From contig CAWGRQ010000026.1 in the NCBI GenBank assembly GCA_963824985.1, positions 62,001-126,000 of the forward strand: a DNA stretch of 64,000 nt, in the 5' to 3' direction. This DNA comes from JAFNAG01 sp963824985 (lineage in GTDB: Bacteria > Acidobacteriota > UBA6911). The position numbers and the translations under genes are program-made. The stretch's first letter is position 1. The number at the start of each line of letters is the position of its first letter. Shown here one piece after another: positions 1 through 7,834 of this stretch. Below the pieces are notes generated by a model that was not told where the DNA came from, did not search any database, and saw only the letters and a list, made by a program, of their open reading frames with translations.

Positions 1-203
1 GCGTTGTGGATCCAGTGACCGGCGTAATGGTTCAGGACCACGCAGAGAAGAAACACAAAGATGACGGGTCCGCAGCCCCAGAAATAAAAAAACAGGCTGG
101 TCACGAAGAGATAGAGGTTGCGGAATCTCGTGGGGGTGAGGAAATAGAGGGCCAGCACCAGGGGGAGAAACCCGAACAGGAACAGATTGGAACTGAAGAC
201 CAT
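1..203 (-). CDS. AlgI-type MBOAT O-acyltransferase, N-terminal part only
   Basis: The first 67 codons of a minus-strand gene; the rest lies left of the window. It starts MVFSSNLFLFGFLPLVLALYF, the same opening as AlgI/PatA-type membrane-bound O-acyltransferases, and continues through hydrophobic segments to a VLNHYAGHWI stretch. This family moves acyl groups across the inner membrane onto exported polysaccharides, peptidoglycan or teichoic acids. The start ATG at 203 lies 58 bp after the stop of the KASIII-like gene on the same strand, so ACP, KASIII and MBOAT look like one operon. The MBOAT catalytic His lies outside the window, so activity cannot be judged. The family call is firm; the acceptor is unknown. 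Confidence 0.85.
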   Translation of the reverse strand, partial: MVFSSNLFLFGFLPLVLALYFLTPTRFRNLYLFVTSLFFYFWGCGPVIFVFLLCVVLNHYAGHWIHN

Positions 204-261
204 GTCACTCCCCGAAGGCATCGTCCGGCGGCGGACATTGCCGGCGGACGGTTCCCGGTCG

Positions 262-1194
262 TCAGACGCCGGCGGCCAGCAGCGCCCCCCAATGGAATCC
301 GGCTCCGAAGGCCGCCAGAATCACCGGCACCCGCGGGGTAAAACCGGTCGCCTCCTGCCATTCGGCGGCGGCGATCAGCATGGAGGCCGAAGATGTATTT
401 CCGTATCCGCGAATATTGCTGAAGAGCTTCTCCCCGGGAACATCCAACGCGCGGGCCACCCGGTCCAGGAGGTTCTGATTTGCCTGGTGGAGCACGAAGA
501 CCCCGACGTCCGAAGGTTGGATCCGGTTCCGGGCCAGCAGGTCCGTAATGGCACGAGGCATCTTGCGTGCCGCCTGCAGCATCACGGACGGACCGTTCAT
601 ACGGAGCGGTTCACCGAATTCAAGCCGCAGGTCCTCGCTGTAAGTGCCGTCCGAGCACAGGATGCTGTCGCGAATCTCCGCCGGCCCCTGATCGGGATGC
701 ACCAGGCAGGCTCCGGCGCCATCGCCAAACAGGATCGCCGTATTCCGGTCCATCGGTTCCCGCCGGATGATAGCCGACATGCGTTCGGAAGCAATCACCA
801 GAACGGGGCCCTGGCCATCGGCGAATCTGGCCGCGAGCGCGATTCCGAATAAGGCTCCGCTGCTCGGCAGTGGGAGATCGATCACCGGTATTCCGGGAAT
901 GCCCAGCCGTGCGGCGACCTGAACTCCCGGACCCGGAAACTGGCGGTCTGCCGAACCGCAGGCAACTACGATCATCGCCAACTGGGAGAGTGTGGTGTCG
1001 CTCCGTTCCAGGCAATTCACGGCAGCCTGGAGCGCGAGATCGACAACCGTCTCCGTCTCGGCGGCATAGCGCCGCTCAAGAATCCCGGAGGCGCTCTCGA
1101 TCCATTCCGGCGTCACCCCCAGCAGGGCGCCGAGTTCCTGATTGCCGACGACCCGGGCCGGCAGGTATTTGCCAAACGCGTTCAGAAACGCCAT
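262..1194 (-). CDS. KASIII-like acyltransferase with Ser replacing the catalytic Cys
   Basis: 310 residues, the normal length of 3-oxoacyl-ACP synthase III (FabH). The thiolase-fold landmarks are present: His236 in VLHQANQNL and Asn266 in GYGNTSSAS correspond to the FabH His and Asn. Where FabH has its nucleophilic Cys (AACAGF) this protein reads LPLPSSGALFG, placing Ser111 at the Cys112 position. Such Cys-to-Ser KASIII homologues (DpsC of daunorubicin synthesis is the precedent I know) act on acyl starters or as acyltransferases. The gene sits 4 bp after the ACP gene and upstream of an MBOAT gene. I infer that it loads or transfers an ACP-bound acyl chain for O-acylation rather than serving housekeeping fatty-acid initiation. 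Confidence 0.85.
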   Translation of the reverse strand: MAFLNAFGKYLPARVVGNQELGALLGVTPEWIESASGILERRYAAETETVVDLALQAAVNCLERSDTTLSQLAMIVVACGSADRQFPGPGVQVAARLGIPGIPVIDLPLPSSGALFGIALAARFADGQGPVLVIASERMSAIIRREPMDRNTAILFGDGAGACLVHPDQGPAEIRDSILCSDGTYSEDLRLEFGEPLRMNGPSVMLQAARKMPRAITDLLARNRIQPSDVGVFVLHQANQNLLDRVARALDVPGEKLFSNIRGYGNTSSASMLIAAAEWQEATGFTPRVPVILAAFGAGFHWGALLAAGV

Positions 1195-1198
1195 CCCG

Positions 1199-1438
1199 CT
1201 ACTCCTGCAGCCGGGTGGCCAGGTACTGGTCGATCCGGGCTATCGAATCGAACCGCTGCGGAATTAGGTCGGAATCGGGAATATTGACGGCAAACGCCTG
1301 TTCCAGCGCACTGACCAGATCCACCAGCGCAAACGAATCCAGCAATCCGGATTCGAACAGGGAATCCTCCCGGCCCACCCCGATCGGTTTCCCGGCAACG
1401 CCTTCGATGATCGTACGAATCCTCACGTCTCTATCCAT
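1199..1438 (-). CDS. acyl carrier protein
   Basis: A 79-residue ACP. The phosphopantetheine attachment motif is GLLDSFALVDLV, with Ser36 as the attachment site, followed by the usual acidic helix (SALEQAF) and a final helix IDQYLATRL. I chose the ATG at 1438, preceded by GGAAGG, over an ATG at 1471 that would add 11 poorly conserved residues. DSFA instead of the DSL of housekeeping ACPs suggests a dedicated carrier. It is the first gene of the minus-strand operon ACP, KASIII-like, MBOAT, and probably carries the acyl group those two proteins handle. Confidence 0.88.
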   Translation of the reverse strand: MDRDVRIRTIIEGVAGKPIGVGREDSLFESGLLDSFALVDLVSALEQAFAVNIPDSDLIPQRFDSIARIDQYLATRLQE

Positions 1439-1656
1439 GCCCGTCACCTTCCACGCACCAGCCCGGTTCACTGCGGCCGTGCGGCCCCCGGTCCGGAAAA
1501 GCCCCGAGATGAAAACGTATTTCTATATTGAGAGCGCCTCCGGAGCAAGGGAAATTAAGGCTCGTGCGGAAGTTTGGGGTATCGCCTTTCCCACTATTTT
1601 CGGAACAGCTCCTCATGCGCCGGTGGCGCACCCTGTAACGCATGAAAATCTTTTGG

Positions 1657-1723
1657 CTTTGCGTCTTGGCGTCCTTGCGTTGATTATTTTAACGCAATGA
1701 CGCCAAGACGCGAGGGCGCAAAG
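1657..1723. repeat. imperfect inverted repeat of the gcgtcttggcgtccttgcg type
   Basis: Arms 1657-1681 and 1691-1723 pair as a long hairpin over a short AT-rich loop. The ACP operon reads away to the left and the next gene (1868) reads to the right, so this is between divergent promoters rather than after genes. A related hairpin built of aacgcaaggacgcaaag units occurs at 54735-54877. No gene is seen in 1440-1867. Confidence 0.6.
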
Positions 1724-1867
1724 ATATATTTTCGGAGCAGGAGTTTCGCCGCGGGGCGCCTCCCCGGCGCCGGCGTGGGACGACAGAATATTCCGATGAG
1801 TTGAATTTATTAATCCTGCTGATCCGACAACCTTTATAATTGGAGGGCGGAAAGGAGAAGCCAGCCC

Positions 1868-2209
1868 ATGCCGTATACATTTGAGCAGCTGAAGGAAAAG
1901 ACAGTCGCGGAACTGCGCGAAATCGCCGCCGGGATCGAACACGAAGCCGTGAAGGGATACACCCAGCTTAACAAGGAACATCTGCTGGTAGCGATGTGCA
2001 AGGCGCTCAACATCGATATGCACGCGCACCACAAAGGGAAGGCTGCCGGCGCCGGCAAGGCCGGCATCAAATCGCAGCTGAGGGGATTGAAGCAGCGCCG
2101 GAATACAGCTCTGGCGGCGCACGACAATGCCCGGCTGAAGGCCGTCCGGCACGAGATGCACGAACTGCGGCGCGCCCTGCGCCGGGCCGCAGCGACCGCA
2201 AAAAAATAG
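1868..2209 (+). CDS. small Rho N-terminal (Rho_N/SAP-like) domain protein
   Basis: 113 residues. Residues 1-48 (YTFEQLKEKTVAELREIAAGI...LNKEHLLVAMCKALNID) match the helix-extended-loop-helix fold found at the N terminus of Rho factor, a nucleic-acid binding module. The rest is Lys/Arg-rich and helical (QLRGLKQRRNTAL...HELRRALRRAAATAKK), suited to binding nucleic acid. The GGAG-like sequence in cggaaaggagaagcc precedes the ATG at good spacing. No catalytic domain is present. The domain call is reasonable; the role is unknown, perhaps a nucleoid or RNA-binding protein. Confidence 0.75.
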   Translation: MPYTFEQLKEKTVAELREIAAGIEHEAVKGYTQLNKEHLLVAMCKALNIDMHAHHKGKAAGAGKAGIKSQLRGLKQRRNTALAAHDNARLKAVRHEMHELRRALRRAAATAKK

Positions 2210-2312
2210 GGGTCGTACCCGGAGCGGCACCCGGGCTCCGACGCTCCAGGGTTGAGAGCGCGGCGTCGCCTCAACATCCATGAAGTCGTGTGCCAGATGG
2301 CGAAATCAACCG

Positions 2313-4859
2313 ATGCCCGATCCGAGCCTTGAAGCGCTGCCCATCGATGCCGTGCTCCCCGATATCGTGGCAGGGCTGAGAGCCGCCTCGGGATTGGTCG
2401 TACATGCGCCTCCGGGGGCCGGGAAAACCACCCGCGTGCCCCGCGCCCTGTATGATGCCGGTTTCGCCGCAACGGGTGAAATCCTGATTCTGGAGCCGCG
2501 CCGGCTGGCGGCGCGCCTGGCCGCGGCCCGCGTGGCGGCCGGGTTCGGGGAATCGCTGGGGCGCACGGTCGGATTTACCATCAGGTTTGAAAGCATCTCC
2601 GGCCCCGGCACGCGGATCCGGTTTGTCACCGAGGGGATTCTCTCCCGCCGCATTGTACGGGATCCGCTCCTGCAAGGGATTTCGACCGTCATTCTCGATG
2701 AGTTCCACGAGCGCCACCTTCCCGCCGATCTGGCCCTGGCGTTTCTGCGCCGGCTGCAGCAGGAAAGGCGACCGGACCTTAGGCTCCTGGTGATGTCGGC
2801 AACTCTGAACGCGGAACCGGTCGCGGACTTTCTCGGCGGCGCCCCGATCGTGCGCTGCGAAGGCGCGAATTTCGATATCGCGCTCAGCCATGCAGAGCGC
2901 GAGGAAGACCGGCCTTTGCACGAGAAGGTCGTCATGGCGGTCTCGACGCTGGGGAATGAGCCCGGCGGGGATGTCTTGATATTCCTCCCCGGCGCGGCGG
3001 AAATCCGGCGGGCGGCGGAAGCCCTGCGCGGCCAGGCGGCGAGGGCGGGTCTGGGGATTTTTCCGCTGCACGGCGACCTGCCGGCGGCGGCCCAGGATCG
3101 GGCCCTCCAGCCGGCCACACGGCCGAAGCTGATCCTGGCGACCAACGTAGCGGAGACCTCGATCACGATTCCGGGAATTGCGGCCGTCATCGACTCCGGG
3201 CTTGCCCGCGTGGCGGGTTATTCGTCCTGGAGCGGCCTCCCGATCCTTTCCCTTGCCAAGATCAGCAAAGCGTCGGCCCGCCAGAGGGCCGGGCGCGCGG
3301 GCCGGACTCGGGCCGGGAGGGTTCTGCGCCTTTATACGCGTCGTGATTTCGAAACCCGCCCCGAACACGACCTCCCCGAAATCAAGCGGGCCGATCTCGC
3401 CGAATCGGCCCTGACGTTACATGGAGCGGGGCTGCGCGACCTGCGCTCCTTTGCCTGGTTTGAGCCGCCTGCGGAGTCCGCCTGGAGCGCAGCCGAAGAC
3501 CTGTTGCGGCAGCTGGGCGCCCTGGATGCTTTGGGCGCCATTACTCCAACGGGCAGGAAGATGGCCGAATTTCCACTTCATCCGCGCCTGGCGCGCCTGG
3601 TGATCGAGGGGGAGCGGAGGGGAGTGGCGGCGCAGGCGTGTCTGCTTGCGGCCGTGATCGCCGAGCGCGACATGCTTCTGGACGCGCGGAGCCGGATGAG
3701 CGACCTACCCCGAACGCCAAGAGGCTCCGTCTCAGAGTCTTCCGACCTGCTAGAGCGCATGGAGCGGTATCACGCCGCGGAAAGGTCCGGCTTCACTCGG
3801 GATCGCATGGCCGCCCTGGACCTCGATCCCCGTGGGGTGGAAGCCGTCAATCGTGCGCGCAGGCAACTGGTGCGGCTGGCGGGCCGCGGCTCGCACCTGG
3901 CCGCCGAGCCGGAAGTCGAGGAAGCTCTCGGCATCTCGATCCTGGCGGCTTTCCCGGATCGCGTCGCCCGGCGGCGCGCGCCGGGCGGTTCCGAGTTTCT
4001 GCTGGCCGCGGGCGGTTCCGCCCGGCTGGCCGAATCGAGCATCGTCCAGTCGGCGCCCCTCATCACTGCCGTCGACGCTGAAATGCGCACCGGGGAAAAA
4101 GGAACCCGGGATGCGTCCGGGGTCCTCATTCGGATAGCTTCCGCGGTGGAACCTGAATGGCTGGCCGGACTCTTCCCCGAAGACATCAACCGTCAGGTGG
4201 CCTGCCTGTGGAATGAGCAGGGCGGAAGAGTTGATGAGACGGTGCAGACCAGATACCGGACCCTGGTGCTCGAGGAGTCCACCAGCCCCGCCCGGCCATC
4301 GGAGGCCGTCTCCCGGATATTGTTTCAAAACGCCCGGGGAAAAGGGCTGGCGGCCTTTCGCGACGGCGATCGGGTCCCGGGGTTGGTGGCGCGCGCGGCG
4401 CTCCTCGCAAAGCACTTTCCCACCGCCGCATTGCCAACCATCGATGAGGAGGGCATCGCCGCGGCCTGCGCCCAATGCTGCACCGGACACAGGAGCCTGG
4501 TCGAGCTGAGCCGGGTGTCCCTGGCCGACATGCTCCAAGCCCGGTTTTCATCTCAGCAGAGAGATCTGCTGCGGCGGGAGACACCGGATCACTTCACCCT
4601 CCCTGGCGGGCGCAAGCTCCCGATCCACTATGAGCCCGGCCGAACCCCCTGGATCGCATCGCTGCTGCAGGATTTTTTCGGCATGAAGACTACTCCAGCC
4701 ATATGCGCCGGCCGGTTGCCGCTTACCATACATCTTCTGGCTCCCAACCGGCGCCCGGTCCAGGTAACCCAGGACTTGGCCGGATTCTGGGAACGGCATT
4801 ACCCCGACCTCCGGCGCCAGCTGCAGCGCCGCTATCCAAAGCACCGCTGGCCCGAATGA
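2313..4859 (+). CDS. hrpB: ATP-dependent helicase HrpB
   Basis: 848 residues from the ATG at 2313, the usual HrpB length. Domains in order: DEAH-box core with Walker A APPGAGKT (32-39), a DEFHERH motif II, SAT as motif III, the C-terminal helicase half with LATNVAETSITIPG and QRAGRAGRTRAGR, the HA2/OB region, and the HrpB-specific C-terminal domain ending in FFGMKTTPAICAGRLPLTIHLLAPN. An upstream ATG at 2280 adds 11 residues with no similarity to the family start; HrpB proteins normally begin just before LPIDAVLP. Known as a DEAH-box RNA helicase; its substrate in most bacteria is unsettled. It appears to be a single gene. Confidence 0.95.
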   Translation: MPDPSLEALPIDAVLPDIVAGLRAASGLVVHAPPGAGKTTRVPRALYDAGFAATGEILILEPRRLAARLAAARVAAGFGESLGRTVGFTIRFESISGPGTRIRFVTEGILSRRIVRDPLLQGISTVILDEFHERHLPADLALAFLRRLQQERRPDLRLLVMSATLNAEPVADFLGGAPIVRCEGANFDIALSHAEREEDRPLHEKVVMAVSTLGNEPGGDVLIFLPGAAEIRRAAEALRGQAARAGLGIFPLHGDLPAAAQDRALQPATRPKLILATNVAETSITIPGIAAVIDSGLARVAGYSSWSGLPILSLAKISKASARQRAGRAGRTRAGRVLRLYTRRDFETRPEHDLPEIKRADLAESALTLHGAGLRDLRSFAWFEPPAESAWSAAEDLLRQLGALDALGAITPTGRKMAEFPLHPRLARLVIEGERRGVAAQACLLAAVIAERDMLLDARSRMSDLPRTPRGSVSESSDLLERMERYHAAERSGFTRDRMAALDLDPRGVEAVNRARRQLVRLAGRGSHLAAEPEVEEALGISILAAFPDRVARRRAPGGSEFLLAAGGSARLAESSIVQSAPLITAVDAEMRTGEKGTRDASGVLIRIASAVEPEWLAGLFPEDINRQVACLWNEQGGRVDETVQTRYRTLVLEESTSPARPSEAVSRILFQNARGKGLAAFRDGDRVPGLVARAALLAKHFPTAALPTIDEEGIAAACAQCCTGHRSLVELSRVSLADMLQARFSSQQRDLLRRETPDHFTLPGGRKLPIHYEPGRTPWIASLLQDFFGMKTTPAICAGRLPLTIHLLAPNRRPVQVTQDLAGFWERHYPDLRRQLQRRYPKHRWPE

Positions 4860-4967
4860 CGCCGCCGGACCGCAACCGGTTCGGAAGATCTTCCGTTTCA
4901 GCCGGGCGCAAGCGCAGGTGGGATTCAGCAGCCCGCCCCTGCCTTCAGTGTGCATCGGGGCCAAAAA

Positions 4968-5340
4968 AACGCCACGGATTTCACGGATTACACAGATTTT
5001 TAAAAGCACTGCCATCAGGGGAGTGCCTCTTGAACGCTCCAGGTTGCGGGCCAAGCCGAGATTATCCGGCTCATTTCGATATCCGATTGCCTTATGCATC
5101 TGAATCGGTGGAATCCATGGCTGCTTTTAAAAGGCCAAATAATTGCGCCCGTCGCTTGCCAAAGGCAAAAACGCCACGGATTCCACGGATTCCACGGATT
5201 TTTCAAAGCACTGCCATCACGGGAGTGCCTCTTGAACGCTCCAGGTTGCGGGCCAAGCCGAGATTATCCGGCGCATTTCGATATCCGATTGCCTTATGCA
5301 TCTGAATCGGTGGAATCCATGGAATCCGTGGCGTTTTTGT
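4968..5340. repeat. two tandem copies of a ccacggattccacgg intergenic repeat
   Basis: Two copies of a roughly 170-bp unit (about 4968-5130 and 5168-5340). Each opens with aacgccacggattyca, continues with a shared core (gcctcttgaacgctccagg, then gattgccttatgcatctg) and closes with an inverted end, ggaatccatgg in the first and aatccatggaatccgtggcg in the second. A partial third copy is at 14036-14130; shorter relatives with the same ends are at 29240-29275, 47153-47303 and 62543-62622. The inverted ends suggest a MITE-like or folding RNA element. No gene is seen between hrpB and gltS. Confidence 0.8.
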
Positions 5341-5450
5341 TTTGATTTCCCCGGGATTGACTCTCACCTTCAATTACCACCATTTAAGCTTGCGCATCGA
5401 GCGCCGTCGCGGTAGAAATAGCGGCATTCATCCGGATCGCCCGAGGTGCT

Positions 5451-6662
5451 GTGGAACTGCTTATCATCGACGGTTTGCGTACCATCAGGATCGATCTCCT
5501 GTTCACCCTGGCCCTGGCCGCGTTCTTCCTGTATATCGGATCCGCGCTCGTTTCGCACACCGCATGGCTGCGGCGCTTCAGCATTCCGATGCCGGTCGTG
5601 GGCGGCCTCCTGTTTGCCCTTCTGACTCTGGCCTTGCGGGATCACCTGGGAATGACGGTCGACACCACGTTGCGTGCGCCCCTGCAGGTCGCCTTTTTCA
5701 CCACCATCGGATTCAGCGCCACGCTCAACCTGCTGCGCGCTGGAGGCCGGACAATATTATGGTTCTGGGCCATCGCCACCGGCACCGGCATTCTGCAAAA
5801 CCTGGCGGGGGTTGCAACCGCCCGGCTCATGGGAGCCGCTCCGCTGCTTGGGGTGATCTGCGGAGCCGTAACCCTGACCGGGGGACCGGCAACCGGCTTG
5901 GCATTCACCGACACTTTTGTGAATCTCGGCATTCCCGGGGCCGGCAGTTTGATCATCGCTTCGGCGACCTTCGGCATCTTCGTGGCCAGCCTGGTGGGAA
6001 ATCCCGTCGCCTGCGCGCTGATCCGGCGGCGGCAATTGCGAGCCCCTGCCGGTCAGAGCGGGCCGGCCCGGCCCGTGCCCTCCGGTGCCGCCCGTGGACC
6101 TACCGGGGGGATGCTCCTGCACAACCTGATTCTGCTGCTCGCGGTCATGGGAATCGGATCGGCTTTGGGGATCGCGGTTCAGAGGTCGGGGTATATCCTT
6201 CCGGCGTTTATCTTCCCGATGATTCTGGCCGCAGCCATACGACTGATCGACGACCGGCGAGGCTGGTTCCGGCTCAATGAAGCGTCCATGGAAGCCATCG
6301 GCTTCCTCTGCCTGAGCTTTTTCCTCGTCATCGCGCTGATGGATTTGAAACTCTGGCAACTGGCCAGCCTGGCGCTTCCCATGCTGGTGATCCTCATGGT
6401 TCAAACCGTGGTCACCTCGCTGTACGCCGTGGGGACCACGTTTTGCCTGTTGGGGCGCGACTATGAGGCGGCCGTGTCCACCAGCGGTCACATCGGATTC
6501 GGCATGGGGATCACACCGAACGCGATCGCCAATATGCAGGCCCTGGTCGATCGTTTCGGCCCCGCCCCCCGAAGTTTTCTGATCGTACCCGTGGTCGGAG
6601 CATTTCTCATCGACCTTACCAATTCCCTCGTCATCACCCTCTTCATCAACTTATTACACTGA
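5451..6662 (+). CDS. gltS: sodium/glutamate symporter
   Basis: 403 residues and about ten or more hydrophobic segments in two halves separated by a hydrophilic linker (about 190-222). It fits GltS/ESS family transporters: an N-terminal FLYIGSALVSHTAWLRRFSIPMPVVGGLL-type region, the re-entrant glycine-rich stretch CGAVTLTGGPATGLAF, and a C-terminal GHIGFGMGITPNAIANMQAL. The family imports glutamate with sodium. The start is a GTG at 5451; no ATG is near in frame. A degenerate copy of its linker and following helix lies at 12411-12573, so this locus has been partly duplicated within the window. Confidence 0.92.
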   Translation: MELLIIDGLRTIRIDLLFTLALAAFFLYIGSALVSHTAWLRRFSIPMPVVGGLLFALLTLALRDHLGMTVDTTLRAPLQVAFFTTIGFSATLNLLRAGGRTILWFWAIATGTGILQNLAGVATARLMGAAPLLGVICGAVTLTGGPATGLAFTDTFVNLGIPGAGSLIIASATFGIFVASLVGNPVACALIRRRQLRAPAGQSGPARPVPSGAARGPTGGMLLHNLILLLAVMGIGSALGIAVQRSGYILPAFIFPMILAAAIRLIDDRRGWFRLNEASMEAIGFLCLSFFLVIALMDLKLWQLASLALPMLVILMVQTVVTSLYAVGTTFCLLGRDYEAAVSTSGHIGFGMGITPNAIANMQALVDRFGPAPRSFLIVPVVGAFLIDLTNSLVITLFINLLH

Positions 6663-7308
6663 TCCCGGCTAGAGGCAAGACGCATGAAAATAGCAGATGT
6701 CGTGCGCAGCGCCATTGAATATTGCCAGAGGGCGCAAAGGAAACGGCGTAGTCCCCCGAACCATGCTGGTTGTTACTCGCGATTTGCCGCAATTCCACCA
6801 GGCGGTTGCGGCCGAAGGGATTGTACATGGGAGTGCCAACCATTCCCGGGTCGCCGTCTTCCGCGCAGCAGCTGAACCACGGCCCGTTCACATCGGCCAG
6901 TCTATGGCCGTCCCCTACCGCCTTGTCCTCCCGGATCAGATAGCGGATTACTTCGACTATATCAAAGCCTTTCTCGACGTCTGCTCGCTTCACCACGATG
7001 TCGCGCAAGCCCAACACGTGCATCCCGACTGTCCAGATGTCTCTCCTGCCTCGGACGATGCCGACAAACGCGAAACTCAAAGCGTCGGCGCCGCCGTCTT
7101 CGGCCATCTCGAGCCAAAGCTCGCCGCCATGAGCCAGCGCGCTGTTATCGATGAATACACCCGCCCCGCCAGCCCGCACCATGGCCGCCCCGGCTTTCAT
7201 TATCGCCCGCGCAGCTTCCATCGATCCCCCATTGCCGCTTAGCGTCACGTTGACCGTGTAGCCGTCCGCCGTGGGCAGTTCCTCCTCGGTCGGCGCATCG
7301 GTGGCCAT
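6646..7308 (-). pseudogene. DUF4261-like protein, probably truncated at both ends
   Basis: The reading frame from 7308 codes for about 220 residues including ARAIMKAGAAMVRAGGAGVFIDNSALAHG and an IWTVGMHVLGLRDI stretch, which resemble DUF4261 proteins; this assignment is moderate. At the 5' side the frame runs directly into the antisense of a tyrosine-recombinase tail (7302 onward). At the 3' side the last 25 codons run into a short repeat (gcagatgtcgtgcgcagcgc, about 6690-6709) that recurs near 42131-42150, and overlap the end of gltS by 17 bp. Both ends therefore look foreign and the gene is probably a remnant. Function unknown. Confidence 0.5.
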
Positions 7309-7471
7309 GAAGCTGGTCGGGCACAAGACCAAAAGCATTTACCGTCGTTACGCCATTGTGGCGCGCCAGGATCTCGTGGATGGACGGAAGCGGCTGGCGG
7401 ATTACCGCGCCACTCTGGACAAAACCCCGGCGGCGCAGAAAGTGGTGCCGATCACGAGCGCGATGTTGTGA
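7302..7471 (+). pseudogene. C-terminal scrap of a tyrosine recombinase/integrase
   Basis: Reads VAMKLVGHKTKSIYRRYAIV then ARQDLVDGRKRLADY, the last part of a phage-type integrase: the GHKTxSxxxRY box contains the conserved His and the Tyr nucleophile. Nothing upstream in frame resembles the rest of the catalytic domain, so only about 55 residues survive. It abuts the truncated DUF4261-like gene, marking a past insertion or deletion junction. Confidence 0.75.
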
Positions 7472-7491
7472 TCGGCATTGGGGCCGCCGGC

Positions 7492-7703
7492 TTACGCTCT
7501 GCGCCTGCGGGCATGGTCCAGCATGGCAGAGCGAAGGATTTGATTAATGCGGGTTTGATATCCCTTTCCCTGGGATTAAGCCACGCAAGGACATCGGCAT
7601 CGATCCGGAGCGTGAGCGGCTTCTTGATGGGACGATAAAACTTGCCGACCACCGCGCTGTCCCAGTCGCGCACTTCCGGATAGAAATGCTCATCTTTCGA
7701 CAT
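7492..7703 (-). pseudogene. brnA: BrnA-type antitoxin gene with a one-base deletion
   Basis: From ATG 7703 the frame reads MSKDEHFYPEVRDWDSAVVG and then KKPLTLRIDADVLAWL, the start of the BrnA ribbon-helix-helix antitoxin family. Immediately after AWL the family motif continues in the next frame as SQGKGYQTRINQILRSAML, ending DHARRRRA and a stop at 7492. A single missing base in the AA of cttaatccc (about 7576) explains the break. There is no BrnT toxin gene beside it, so this is an orphan, frameshifted antitoxin, or the indel is a sequencing error. Confidence 0.75.
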
Positions 7704-7834
7704 GCCCTGGTTGCCGTGCTTTGGCTTCAGAGAGCGCCGACATTCCATTCAACATGAATGTCCCGATTCGAATATTTCGTGTGTTTCGTGTATTTCGTGG
7801 TTCAAGAAAGCGGCATGCCGCACTCCACAGTGGA

